64,000 nucleotides of DNA from Symsagittifera roscoffensis (GCF_963678635.1 NC_087071.1:40193797-40257796); one strand, 5' to 3'. Shown: positions 34,728-45,370, numbered from the stretch's first letter. Notes: generated by a model from the sequence alone, not told the origin. Made by a program: numbers and translations.

Positions 34728-37697
34728 TCAGTGGAAACCCATGTATTTTCCTGCGATATGTTTGATAGAGAAATTAAAAGGTAATAATCTGTCTACCCAT
34801 CTTGTTAGTCTACTGTGGTAAGTTTCATTCCCGTGGTTTGGTGATAAAGCGGATAATAAAGCTTTGTGATCAGTAATTACTTCGAAATCTGATCCGTAAA
34901 GGTAATTCTTATAATGTTCGACGGCCCATACAACCCCTAGTAGTTCGAGCTCGTTCGTAGAATATTTAGACTCGTGAGGGTTTAAAAAGCGTGAAGCAAA
35001 TGAGATTGTTTTCCAATCGTTCCCATGGAGTTGTTCAAGCGAGGCTCCGAGTCCATTATGTGACGCGTCTGTTTTTACTCTAGTTTTACGTTTCACGTCA
35101 AAATGAGTATTCTCTGTTAGGTTTACGATTTCTTCTTTAATTTTTTCAAACGCTTTTGTATGGTCATCGTTCCATTGGAATATTGATTTCTTATTTAGAA
35201 GCGGTCGGAGTGAGCTTCCTAAGGATGCTAAGTTTGGGACGAATTTAATGTATTGGTTTATAGAACCAAAAAATGATCGTAGTTCTTTCAAATTCTTCGG
35301 AATAGGTAGATCTTTTATGGCTTTCGATTTGTCGAATAATGGGGTAATACCTGATTTAGAGATTTTGAATCCCAACCATTCTATTTCTTTTTGAAAGAAT
35401 TTACATTTTGACCATTTCACCGCAAAATTGTATTCGTCGAGGGTCGATAAAATTTTTAATACAATATTCTTGTGGTCTAAGAATGATCCTTTGGAAGAGA
35501 TTAAAATGTCGTCCAAGTAACAGTTAGTAAATGGGATTGAACCTAACGTAGAGTCCATTACTCTTTGAAATTCGTTAGGCATATCCCCTAAGCCGTAAAA
35601 ACCAGTTAAAAATTGGTAAGTACCCGTAATATCACCACCCACGATACTGAAGTTACATTGGTTACTAGTGAATTTATCTAGTGCTAATTGGCTGTACGCG
35701 TTTTTTAAGTCTAAGTTAGTAAACCACACTTCTCCAACGGAATCATTAGTAATTTGTGCCGCGACATTGTTTACCAGTTCGTGGATGTTTGGCATTTGAT
35801 ATTTGTTCTTGTAAGTCTGTTTGTTTATGAACTTGGAATCTAAGGCTAATTTGATGGATTTATCTTTTTTACAAGTGATGACTATTGGGCTAATGAATCT
35901 GTCTTCATCGCAGTTTTCTAATTTTTTAATATGTCCTTCCGCTTTTACTCTATTGAGTTCTGTCTTAACCGCATCCAGTAAGTGAAGGGGGACTCGTCTT
36001 CCCTTTAGTTGGATTGGTTTTAAGGGTTCATGGAAATGGGTGATTTTCATCTGATTTTTAATTTTTCCAATCCGAAGGAATAAATTTTTGAATGATTTTG
36101 TTATATTCAAAATTTCCCTATCTTGGTTTGTTTGAGAGATGGAATTTATTGACTTACACTGCTTGTTAGTCTGAAAGTGTGGGAAGTGTTTCTGAGAGAC
36201 TTCTATCCCCACTTTTGGAAGGTTGTCGTTTCCTAAGATATTTCTCTCGTGTCCCTCGGTTAGAAAGAATTGACAGTCGTTGTCTGACCAACCATTTGAA
36301 AATATCGGAAGCTTCACCTTTCCAGTGATTTTTATGGCATTATCTGTGAAGCCACAGTATAGGTCTCTAGTTGACTTATCCACTGGATAAATTTTCAAGT
36401 AGGGGTCTCGTAACTTTAATTCGTGAAATACGTTTTTCTTAAGGAAGCTCACCGGGCTAGCTGAATCCACTTGAATGTTTAAAATTACTTGGTTTTCTTT
36501 TCCGAGTCCAATGTTTAATAGTTTCTTCAATTCTTTTCCATCGTTATCAAAAATCGTAGTTACATTTAGTACAGAATAATCGTCGTTTTCGCTTTGTCCA
36601 GATTCTGACCATGCGTTTATGACGCCACAACATTCTCTATCCATGAGGTCAGTATTTACATCCTGAATATCCGACGGATTAAAATCTGTATTATCTACAA
36701 TTTGTGTATTTACAATGTTTACAATTTTGCGACGAGATCTACAAAGTCTGGTGAAATGTCCTTTGAATTTACATGAAGTACAAGTCGTGTCCTTTGCTGG
36801 GCAAACTGCTAAGTGACCTTTTGCGAATAATCCGCCACACTTCATACAGTTGTTACTCCTTTCGATGTTAAGGGTTGGTTCTCTTTTGACGTTAAAGTGG
36901 TTGCTTGGTTTGTGTACGGATGATCCGTTGGATTTAAAATTATTGGTTAACTTCAAGTGATTTAAAATTCCTTTTTCGTCTATGAGTGCTACATTTAGTG
37001 CTTCGCGTGGAGGGAGGGTTTCTGTTAACAATTTCCTTTGGATGTCGTAGTTTTTCATATTATTTATGAAAATATCCCTTATCCACTCTTCTTCTCCTGC
37101 GATTATGTCGCACTTTTTCGCCATTTCAGCTAAGGCACCCCAGAATTGTTCAAGGGATTCTCTGTCGCGTTGTTTTCTATTTAACAGTTTATGTCGTTCA
37201 AATGTGACATTTGTTTTTCTTACGAAAGCGATCGCTAATAACTCCCAGAATTCCTTAAAAGAAATTTGTAGGACTTTCACCTTGGTATATTTTTGTCCGA
37301 AGATCCTTTTTCCTTCATTTCCCAGTGCCAGATACAAAACCGAACGTAATTTCTTGTCTGCTTCTTCTATTCGCATTCCGTTGAATTTCTTGGTTTCGGT
37401 TTTTATCGATGCTGTTTCTTCTTCGTCATATCGTCTTTGTTCTTGGGAATTTCTCTCCAATCTCGAGCGTCTTTGAGTATCTGTTTCACCGTCCGTTGAG
37501 TTTTCCAAATTTGGAGGTAGTGGGTGATGTCTCTCCGACGGATTGAGTAAATTTTCTATATCTATGTTTTCCTTAGCAATTATAGCTAATTGAAACAGAT
37601 CACTCCAGTCTTCCCAAGGGATGGGTGGGTCTACCGTATGGTTTTGCCAAAAAGGAGGTATTCCTCTCACGTTAGATTCGTTAGATGACTGCGCCAT
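34728..37697 (-). CDS. Gag-protease-RT-RNase H polyprotein
   Basis: 989 codons. Gag covers about residues 1-340, with tandem Cys/His knuckles from about 284 (CMKCGGLFAKGHLAVC, then CTSCKFKGHFTRLC). The protease motif at about 407 is VDSAS, a variant of the usual DTG/DSG. RT has LDLKNAYSQLALD and YLDDIL (about 727). RNase H has TDASHNGLGASL (about 878) and TDHKALLSAL. Gag and pol share one frame. The ATG at 37697 uses the last base of the 5' LTR as its A, so there is no separate leader and the primer-binding site lies inside the gag coding sequence. The frame stops at a TGA just after the RNase H because of one extra base. Confidence 0.95.
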   Translation of the reverse strand: MAQSSNESNVRGIPPFWQNHTVDPPIPWEDWSDLFQLAIIAKENIDIENLLNPSERHHPLPPNLENSTDGETDTQRRSRLERNSQEQRRYDEEETASIKTETKKFNGMRIEEADKKLRSVLYLALGNEGKRIFGQKYTKVKVLQISFKEFWELLAIAFVRKTNVTFERHKLLNRKQRDRESLEQFWGALAEMAKKCDIIAGEEEWIRDIFINNMKNYDIQRKLLTETLPPREALNVALIDEKGILNHLKLTNNFKSNGSSVHKPSNHFNVKREPTLNIERSNNCMKCGGLFAKGHLAVCPAKDTTCTSCKFKGHFTRLCRSRRKIVNIVNTQIVDNTDFNPSDIQDVNTDLMDRECCGVINAWSESGQSENDDYSVLNVTTIFDNDGKELKKLLNIGLGKENQVILNIQVDSASPVSFLKKNVFHELKLRDPYLKIYPVDKSTRDLYCGFTDNAIKITGKVKLPIFSNGWSDNDCQFFLTEGHERNILGNDNLPKVGIEVSQKHFPHFQTNKQCKSINSISQTNQDREILNITKSFKNLFLRIGKIKNQMKITHFHEPLKPIQLKGRRVPLHLLDAVKTELNRVKAEGHIKKLENCDEDRFISPIVITCKKDKSIKLALDSKFINKQTYKNKYQMPNIHELVNNVAAQITNDSVGEVWFTNLDLKNAYSQLALDKFTSNQCNFSIVGGDITGTYQFLTGFYGLGDMPNEFQRVMDSTLGSIPFTNCYLDDILISSKGSFLDHKNIVLKILSTLDEYNFAVKWSKCKFFQKEIEWLGFKISKSGITPLFDKSKAIKDLPIPKNLKELRSFFGSINQYIKFVPNLASLGSSLRPLLNKKSIFQWNDDHTKAFEKIKEEIVNLTENTHFDVKRKTRVKTDASHNGLGASLEQLHGNDWKTISFASRFLNPHESKYSTNELELLGVVWAVEHYKNYLYGSDFEVITDHKALLSALSPNHGNETYHSRLTRWVDRLLPFNFSIKHIAGKYMGFH
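37680..37696 (-). promoter_or_regulatory. Primer-binding site candidate
   Basis: The minus strand directly after the 5' LTR reads TGGCGCAGTCATCT. TGGCGCAG fits the 3' end of serine-type tRNAs (...CTGCGCCA) used by several insect errantiviruses. Only the first eight or nine bases support this, and the site overlaps gag codons 1-5. Confidence 0.5.
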
Positions 37698-37911
37698 GAT
37701 AAAATGTTACTTTGTTGTAGCTAATTCTAGGTTAAAACTAATAAAAAGAATAAGAATTAAGATGAATTAGTCAATAAGTTAAAACATTAAAACAATGAGA
37801 GATCATTCTCTCCGCCGGAGAGAATGGCTCATGAAGGTCATATATGAGTGACCGGTTAATTAACTAAGTATGTTTTGCAATAATTGCAAAACCTGATGTA
37901 AGATCACAACA
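37697..37911 (-). repeat. 5' LTR
   Basis: 215 bp, same as 31135-31349 apart from one base. Read on the minus strand it begins TGTTGTGATC and ends TTTTATCA. It has a CATATATGA box that may serve as TATA element. Confidence 0.97.
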
Positions 37912-38106
37912 CAGCCAAAAACGGATATCTTAAAAAGTACCAAAGGGAGATCCTATGGGTCGGCAGGGGGTCGAATCCCTGAGGGGAGGGGGAAATGAGA
38001 GCGAACGACGGAATATCAAAATAATGCAAGGGGGGACCCTTTGAGTCGGCAGGGGGTTGAATACCTGAAGAACTTCCCCTCTCCTTTTCCGCTAAATCAA
38101 CTTTTG
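37912..38106 (+). mobile_element. hAT-like MITE copy B, right part
   Basis: Continues copy B after the LTR insertion: AAAAAGTACCAAAGGGAG, then GGGGTCGAATCCCTGAGGGG, in the same order as 44635-44700 of copy C. A partial internal duplication (second GGGTTGAATACCTGA block) follows. The terminal repeat is decayed (CTAAATCAACTTTTG). Confidence 0.7.
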
Positions 38107-39858
38107 TACGTTATTTTAGTTTTTAAGGAAATTCGGTCAAGAAAATAATTCAAAAGTGTACCATTCCAAAATTAACTTTCCTTGCTTGAACAATTTAAGA
38201 TTTTGATTCAAAAATTAATACACTGGGTTAAAGTACAAGGATAACTGGTTGCTGTGAAAGGCTTTTTTCCAAATTTGTGTGATTTTTTTTTGCGCGCGGT
38301 GTATTAGAAAGATTCAGACGAACACTTGTAATTTCCTTAAATTAGACATAATTAACAAGAGTTGTCTTCTAGAATATCAAGAACAGAAGTGCTTAATTGA
38401 CAAAAAGCGCTAATGTAAACTTCAAAATCAGTTTCTTTATGGATGAAACTAAGGCAACACAGACTAAATAAACTTTTTTTATTATCTTACCTTGATAAAA
38501 TTCACAGATACGTTTGATAATTTTGAAGTATAATGGAAATGATTTATTGTATTAATGCAAGTTACGAGATAGAGAAAAATTGGATTAATAAAAAAGTGAA
38601 ATAAATGAAAAACTCTATAATTTATTCCTAGAAATCAACGACAAAAAGCAGATTCCACAAAAATAAACAATTGAAACTGAAAGTTTTCGGATCTGGTTGG
38701 TTTTAAGAGAACTGTGGAATCAAGTTTTCAATGTAATACTTGAGTACCATTATTGGTCATACAGTGCTGATTTAAATAATCCATACAAAATGAATAAAAC
38801 TTGAAATTTAATATTCATTCTTCTCAAATTGAGTCGATTGTAAAGGAAGAATGACGAAGAATAACCTTTTTTAATTTTTTACAGAATTAATCTGGGGTAA
38901 TTTGCTTTGCGAAGTTCGGACCCGAAAAATTCCACTAGAAACGATTGTTTTTGGCTTTGTTTAGACATAGACATTCAAAAAATACTTAAACCCAATTCGT
39001 TCATTTACTGACAAAACTATATCACTGCAAGCCTCTCATGTCGCCCAACAAAACTTGAGAAAGGTGTAAGAATCCTGCTTTGTAAAAACAAATTTATTTT
39101 CGTTTGATAGCCAAAGAATATCGTTTTTTTTTAAAAAAAAAAAAAAAAACCCTAATTTCTTTTAATAAGAACCTTTTGCACCCACTTTAGGCGGTTATAC
39201 ACTTCCTAATTTTGTTGGGCTACATAAATGGCTCGCAGTAATATGGTTTAGTTAGTAATGAACAAACAAGTTTGAAGTAGTTTGATTGTCTAAACAAATC
39301 CAAAAATGGTCCTTTTTGGGTTTTTGGGTAGTGTTTTGAGCCCGAACTTAACAAAAAAAATGCAACACATTAAATCTGTTAAATTTTTAGGCAAGGTCGA
39401 TCGTCATTCTTTTTGTTTCTAAAATCAACCCATTTCGAGAAAAACGCTTTTTAACTTCAAGTTTTATTCAGTTTGTTCGGATAATTTAACTCAGCACTGT
39501 GTCGCTATGTAGCAAATTGTCTATGAACTTAGTATAGTTATGGTAATTTTTTTTCTAAATAAAAATCAAATCAACCTCCATGTTCTCAATGATGTTCTCA
39601 ATGTTCGCTTACATTAGATTTTTGACTCCATCGTATTTCCAGAACGCAGTACGCTTCGATGCAAAATTACGAGTGCTTTAGAATGTCTACGGAGTTCAGT
39701 TCGCTTCCAAAGTACACAACCTTGGTGCTATGAGGGAGCTATTAAAGATCAACTTTTCACCGCAATCTTGCATCTAATTCGGTATTAGCTTCGCAATGCT
39801 AACTTTTAATATCAGCTTTAACAAGCGATTACTAACTTTGCACCAGCTTTGAAAAAAA
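38107..39858. other. No gene recognised
   Basis: AT-rich with a T9A17-like run at 39123-39149. A 3' exon of the repeat-protein gene that ends here at 40286 would be expected in or beyond this stretch, but none was found. Confidence 0.45.
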
Positions 39859-40203
39859 TTGCACCAGCTAAGAATGACCAGCTTAGAAAAAAAAATGTTC
39901 TACCGTCTACTCTTAAATTGCCTTCCAGATAAAAACGTTCTATGGAGTAGGAATTTAAAATCCGATCCATTATGTGCTTTCTGTATCAATGGGTTCGAGA
40001 ACTGTGCCCATATGTTTGAAAATTGCATTACTATAAAACCGTTCCTGGAAAAACTTCACGTCAAAGAGTTAACCGACCTCGTCAAGAGTAACAGTGTTAT
40101 AAAAACGAAAGCAGTATCAATCGTCCTTTTTGATTCATGGAAAAGCAACGATGCAGAATGTACAAGTTACAGACTCAAAAAACATACAAAGTTTACGCAT
40201 TAA
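39859..40203 (+). pseudogene. Non-LTR retrotransposon tail fragment (zf-RVT-like)
   Basis: 114 codons with KMFYRLLLNCLPDKNVLWSR, then CAFCINGFENCAHMFENC. The layout (a helix ending NCLP, C-x2-C, then H-x4-C) resembles the zinc-binding segment after the RT domain in LINE-type elements. No RT domain is found next to it, so it is a fragment. A chance resemblance is possible. Confidence 0.45.
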
Positions 40204-40285
40204 TTTACCTAAAACTGTTTTTTTTGCTTAAACACCAAATAGTTGTAGTACATAACTTCTAAGAATTTACGATTTACATACTAAC

Positions 40286-40487
40286 TTGTAATATCAGCGG
40301 CACTGCATAGATGGTAGTTGAACCCAATCATTGCATTCACGAGTGCAGCCAGCATCAGTTGCCCATTGTACTTAGCCGGACTCTGGCCATCGACTGCCCA
40401 AGGCGTACCTTGCAGGGTCCACCTGATTGCATTACCCCCATAGGTGATCAAGGGGGGCTCTTTCAAGTCGAAGAAACATGGAATGAG
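40286..40487 (-). CDS. Novel repeat-protein gene, exon 6
   Basis: 202 nt between a GAACTTGCAG acceptor (phase 0) and a GTTAGT donor (phase 1). It encodes the second half of a module: RWTLQGTPWAVDG, then LMLAALVNAMIGFNYHLCSA and ADIT. The donor falls right after the D-I-T motif, the same place and phase as in exon 3. Phase agrees with exon 5. The following exon was not found, so the gene's 3' end is open. Confidence 0.65.
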
Positions 40488-40535
40488 CTGCAAGTTCAGA
40501 ATAAATTTCAGATTGTGTAAATCTGTTTTTCTCAA

Positions 40536-41992
40536 AACTTATAGTGCTGCCAGGATGTTTTGTATTACGCCTATGAACGAACATTTTTGAATTTCTTGAT
40601 TGAGTTTGCAAAACTTCTACTGAAAATTTGAGAAATTGACAGAGGTCCTAAATTTGCCACGCTTGACTTTTATTGCTGCCAAGATTAACGATACGTTATA
40701 TTTCTTCGTCCGTATATTTTAAAGAAGATATTATTGAGCCATATCAATTTTTCTGAGAAATTCATGAAACGAGAAATGAGAAATGAGCGTACTTCATAAA
40801 AAGAAAAAATATATTTTTAGAAAAGTAGGCTAAATTGCCATTCCAGGGCAGTTTTTTGACAAAAAAAACACTGTCTTTGCCATTCAAATTTAAACATAGC
40901 CATCAGGGCAATTGAAAGTGTTTGAAAAAAAGACTGACTAGTTTTTTGAACAAATCTCAGCTTTCGAATTTCAAAGAACTATACACATGCTTTTAAAGCT
41001 CATCAGGTTTTCAGAATAATTTAGCAAGTTTGAAACTTTTTGATAGGAGTAACCCAATTTGAGAAAACTGGATCATCCGCATTTATGAAAAGTGAAAGCA
41101 AATCAATCATAATGGATTTTTGTGGTCTAAAGTTTTGTCAAAATAATCGATTCTCATGTTAGGCCCAGAAAACAAAAATGCACTAAAAATGGATTAAAAT
41201 CTATTTTTTCTCGCGAAAAAAAAATCAAATACATTTTTTTTAAATCCTTTTCAATGGATTATTTAATAAGTAGAAAATCACCTTAAAATGTATTTTTTTT
41301 ACTTTATTTTTGTTTCGCTTCGTGCAAAAAATTGCAAGAATTTGCTTTTATCAAATGAGCAATGCCGAATCTTTGCGAAGCGAGTGTACGGCCTACTCCA
41401 TTTCTAAACTAGGTGAGGGGATTACGGATGTAAGGGCACAAAGGGACAAACGTTGGGCAAGGGGGGTTCTGAGGGGTCGAAGGTGGAAAACGCTAGGGGT
41501 TAATGGATATAGGGAGATTAGTGTCCACCTTCAGTTTTACCCCCCCCCCCCTCCCAATTTTATAACGTTTTATGAAAATTGTTGAAAAGAACAAAACTCC
41601 GTTATTGAGTAACATAAGTGAACAACAAGTAGCCAACTTTAGTTTAGCACGCAGAAAAAAATTTATGTACGTTGAAATTTGCAACTCAATAAGTGGTAAA
41701 CGTTGATCATATTTGAGTTTCTTTGACGGCGTCCTCAAAAATGAAAAAAAAAAAATCTATTATAAAGGATTAAAAACGGATTTTGTTGCCTCGAACAATA
41801 GTGATATTATAATCCATTTTAACTGATTATAATCTTTTTTTTTCAGTTTTGTGAAAACTGACAACAAAACTCAAGTATTACCGATTTTTATCCATGGAAT
41901 TCCAATGCGGGAATTAATGAAAAATTCCTTTCTCTGAAAAATTTGAAAAATATTTCTTCGAAAACTGGAAATCGAACACGTTTTTGGTAGTT
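40536..41992. other. Intron 5 of the repeat-protein gene
   Basis: AT-rich with a C run at about 41541-41551 and no other recognised gene. The intron spans 42456-40488. Confidence 0.5.
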
Positions 41993-42329
41993 TTTACATT
42001 TTCGCTGTTCGATGCCTGAGTTCACTTCCTTTTAACAAAAAAAAATGAAGTGAACAAAACTGAAAAAGAAATCAAAAGTCAGACCGCGATAAAAATCCGA
42101 GCCTGAACAACTTTGAAAATTTTTGCCGAAAAAAAAACGGAAAAAAATCAATAAGACCTATAAGGTCTTATTGATTTTTTCCCGTTTTTTTTCGGCAAAA
42201 ATGTTAAAAGTTGTTCAGGCTCGGATTTTTATCGCGGTCTGACTTTTGATTTCTTTTTCAGTTTTGTTCACTTCATTTTTTTTTGTTAAAAGGAAGTGAA
42301 TTCAGGTATCGAACAGCGAAAATGTAAAA
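41993..42329. repeat. 335-bp palindrome in intron 5
   Basis: Arms 41993-42159 and 42163-42329 are reverse complements with few mismatches. The core is AATAAGACCT-ATA-AGGTCTTATT and the outer ends include ACATTTTCGCTGTTCGAT. The loop is only three bases. Confidence 0.92.
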
Positions 42330-42456
42330 GATTCTGAGCTACGTCAATCGACTCTTATTTTTCTGATACTACTTTTGAGCTAATGTAATTTGTCTACATG
42401 CCCCATGAAATATTATCATTCTTTTTCTTAGTTTGATTCTTTTAATTTCTTCTAAC

Positions 42457-42605
42457 CTGAGACAGATATGTATGAATCTGTTCGTGCATGTGTAGTGCGT
42501 ACAGGTGATTGGAGTCCTTCACCCCCACAGCACAATAGTAGGTCTCTTTGGGGGGCATATTTATGAAGAAGAACACCCCCTTGTCAGTCTGGCTCCTGCT
42601 GATGT
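42457..42605 (-). CDS. Novel repeat-protein gene, exon 5
   Basis: 149 nt from a TTAATTAAG acceptor to a TCTCAG/GTTAGA donor. It encodes ISRSQTDKGVFFFINMPPKE, then YYCAVGVKDSNHLYAL and HMHEQIHTYLSQ, that is, the end of module 3 and the start of module 4. The split codon G/AC at the 4-5 junction gives Asp and restores the DIS motif. Exon 5 ends in phase 0, as exon 6 needs. Confidence 0.7.
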
Positions 42606-42689
42606 CTTAATTAAGGCGCGTTTATATAACTTGGGTCAAAAAGCGTAAGCTGCTTGCCAATGTATTGCCCGGGTTGACCTCCATAGACC

Positions 42690-43110
42690 GAAAATGCTAA
42701 TCATACAATTTCATACACTTAGTCTATGGAAAAATGCTAGTCATACAAATTTCATACATTTTTGCAAAATGAGTTTAATCGAATTTCAAGGGAATTTAAT
42801 AGTTGTTTTGGTATCGAAAATGGTATCTCTTCATTAAAAAAAGGAAGAAAAATGGTATGAAAAAAATGCTAATCATACAATTTCCATATATGGAAATTCT
42901 ATGATTAGAAATTTTTTAAAATTTTTTTTTGTGAAAAAAAAAAGCTTTGAACAATCAATTCAACTGCTGGCAAAACATTTAAGCGTTTTTTGGGCTGCTA
43001 CGACTGAAAACTGTGTTTTTTTTTGATTTTTGTTTTCTGAAAAAAAAAAACACTTGTCATACAATTTCCATATATGGAAATTGTATGACTAGCATTTTTT
43101 TGATGGCGAC
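42690..43110. repeat. Dispersed ATACAATTTC / TATATGGAAATT repeats
   Basis: Copies of ATGCTAATCATACAATTTCA and related motifs, with perfect small palindromes such as AATTTCCATATATGGAAATT (about 43064-43083, and most of it again near 42880). More copies lie at 43425-43455. Same motif family as 21180-22510. Lies in intron 4. Confidence 0.7.
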
Positions 43111-43917
43111 GACAAAATTTTATGTTTTTTGAAATTGAAAGTATTTTTGAAATTGCCCCCTAAAAATTTTTTGTGTTTTTTTTCCAACCGCAAATTGATT
43201 TTCGTATTCAAACAAACATTTTTTGAAAAAAAAATTTTGCATGCAAAATTTAATTTTTTGTGTGTATAACGTAGTCCTGGATATACTAATATTGGATTTT
43301 TTTCCTTTTCTCTTCATAACTTTTTTCAAAAACGCTTAAAACTCCTCTTTCTTTTGTATGACATGTTTTTGTATGCCTTGATCAATGTCTGGTAAATTAA
43401 AATCTCTAATTTTAGAATTAATATATGGAAATTGTATGACTAGTATTTTTGGTCATCCCTGATGAATATTTATCACCGGAGTCCACTTTTAAAGCAAATA
43501 ACACAGACTGTTTCAATTTCCATCGATTTGGAAACAGAATTTCAACTCGCGTTTATCCCAATTTTTGTACCGACCGACCCACTTTGCCCTAGAACGGTGA
43601 TATTACAACTTTGGAGCTTGTTTCACAAACGATACAATGTTTTTACAGTTCTCAAAAAACTTCAGTTCTCAGAAACTTTTTACAGTTCTCTACCAGCAAA
43701 ACGACATTATCCACTGAGCTAAAGAGAAAAATCAAACGTCTCACGGAAGAATGACATCAAATCTTGTGTTTCATGTGTTAATTTGTTTTCTGCTTACTTA
43801 ATGCACAAAATTCACATAAATCGCAACTTTTTATCCTATACTTTGAAAAGTTTTGCCTTTTCACGAAAAACTTTCCGAAAGTCTGGTTCTGTTCTGACCC
43901 AAGTTGTACAAGTTGAC

Positions 43918-44238
43918 CTAAGTTCATGATAACTTTCCACCCCACCCTCCTCAGAGCAGTGAACAACTGACACAGGAGGGTAACACTGGGCAGTCCTCGC
44001 TCCCCCCGACTGTACCAAGGGTACCCTTTCAACTTGAATTCGTGACTTCCGAAATGATTTTGCTCCCCTTGGATCTCCGACCAAAACTGAGTCACAACTC
44101 CTCGAACTATGTCGACTACCTGGGAGTTCGAATTCATGAGCCGCAGTCGGTCGTTTAGGTTCAGACTGATTGCGAACATTGATTGGGTGAAATTAGGCGA
44201 TATGTACAAATTGGGCTTTCGGCAGAAAAACATCGTAT
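43918..44238 (-). CDS. Novel repeat-protein gene, exon 4
   Basis: 321 nt. The acceptor AAAAAACAG/ATACG is poor in pyrimidines. The donor TTAG/GTCAAC is weak, but both fit the phase. It encodes TMFFCRKP, MFAISLNLNDRLRLM, FWSEIQGEQNHFGSHEFKLK then GYPWYS, and LLCQLFTALRRVGWKVIMNL, a full third module. If the donor is not used, the frame runs on to a stop at 43778. The MITE copy C lies in the intron just upstream. Confidence 0.7.
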
Positions 44239-44327
44239 CTGTTTTTTGGCGCAAATGTGATAGATATATGTCCAATTTTCAACTGACTCAAATATATACA
44301 TAAGTAGCCGATTGCTAGGTGTATAAG

Positions 44328-44732
44328 CAGGGGCGGATCTAAGATTTTCTCGAGGGGGCGGATTTTCAAAAAAAACTCGAAAACTTTGTCGACCTTTTTT
44401 TAAGGTTCGACCAAATTGATTTTGTGAGCTCTCCCACAGCATTAGAAAGACCTTGTTTTGGTCAAACTTTCTGCCCCGCAGGCAAAATTTTGAAAGGCGT
44501 TTTTAGCCACTTTTTGGAAAATTTTGACCAAAAAAAATTGTGTTTTTTCGGCGCGCGCTCGCGAAGAATAGTATTTATTGGCACCGAAGACGCCTTCAGA
44601 AAATTTCTAGGGTAACTCATCAAAAATAGAGATCTCAAAATAGTACAAAGGAGGGGCCATTTTGGTCGCCGCGGGTCGAATCCCCGAGGGAGGGAAGCGC
44701 CCCCCCCCCCCCGGCCCCTAAATCAGCTACTG
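44328..44732 (+). mobile_element. hAT-like MITE copy C
   Basis: About 405 bp from CAGGGGCGGATCTAAG to a decayed inverted end (CCCTAAATCAGCTACTG). It shares internal order with copies A and B, including the GCGCGCGCTCGCGAAGA block and GGGTCGAATCCCCGAGG. Flanks TGTATAAG and TATATATA match only in part. It sits in intron 3 of the repeat-protein gene. Confidence 0.75.
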
Positions 44733-45157
44733 TATATATAAGCAAATGACTTTCTACATGAAAATTTGTAGGCAAAATTTTTCATCAGGTTTATGGATTG
44801 TTTCTGTTTCGTGCCATTTTTTGGTCGATCATCAAAAGTAAGAGAAACCTATATTTATAAGTTTTAAAAACCTTTGCTAGTACATCGAGATCTAACGTTT
44901 GTTTTTGAGTCTGTATCCGTCTAAACCAAACCTAACTTATTTAATTTGTATAACCAGGAAACCCCGGCGAGGAGTTTTCTTAAGTTTCAGGAAACTTTTC
45001 TCCCTCGGTGGTCTTTCAAACTGATTTCATTTTTCTTTTAAATGATCTCTTTCCGTATTTTTCAAACTGGATCTAACTTGCAAACACTTTATTGATTTTT
45101 TTATCGTTTAGATGAAGCGACTCTATGTTGATGGACTTTTCGCTATCACATCGGCAC

Positions 45158-45370
45158 CTGTCTGTGCGTCTATATTAGTCGCAGAATATAGTGTCCATCC
45201 GTAATTCGCCATAACTTGTATCATCTTCATAATTAGCAAGCGGTTTCGAACCCCGTCCTCTCCTCCTGGGTTTTGCCAGGGAAACCCTTTCAGTTTCATA
45301 GTGAAGATATTGTCTTCTACACGCGCTTGTTGGACTCCTTTCCAGTTCTCGAACACCACGTATTTCATCG
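45158..45370 (-). CDS. Novel repeat-protein gene, exon 3
   Basis: 213 nt from a TCCATTTAG acceptor (split codon G/CG, Ala) to an ACAG/GTGCCG donor in phase 1. It encodes MKYVVFENWKGVQQARVEDN, then FTMKLKGFPWQN and MKMIQVMANYGWTLYSATNI. If the donor is skipped, the frame ends at a TAG at 45123-45125 and an AATAAA follows at 45093-45088, so a shorter polyadenylated form is possible. Confidence 0.8.

Larger units (their letters stand above)
31135..37911 (-). mobile_element. Ty3/gypsy LTR retrotransposon, nearly intact, young
   Basis: A 6777 bp element in minus orientation bounded by 215 bp LTRs (TG...CA) that differ at one base by eye, flanked by a 5 bp target duplication CAGCC (31130-31134 and 37912-37916). 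Order on the minus strand: 5' LTR, gag, protease, RT, RNase H, integrase, C-terminal tail, polypurine tract, 3' LTR. No env. Single-base frame breaks near 34733, 34345 and 32175 interrupt what is otherwise one gag-pol frame, so this copy is probably not autonomous unless some breaks are translational frameshift sites or assembly errors. It inserted into MITE copy B. Confidence 0.95.

Noticed and set aside
37066..37476. 136-codon plus-strand ORF
   Set aside because: Shadow of gag on the opposite strand.
37960..37990. tRNA-like T-loop (GGGTCGAATCCCTG)
   Set aside because: It is part of the MITE interior, also present at 30590 (inverted) and 44675. No acceptor or anticodon arm surrounds it.
39123..39149. 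Poly(A) tail of a retroposed gene
   Set aside because: The T and A runs abut each other with no coding remnant or target duplication.
45123..45368. Stand-alone 81-codon gene
   Set aside because: It is better explained as exon 3 of the spliced repeat-protein gene. The apparent ATG lies two bases after a splice acceptor.
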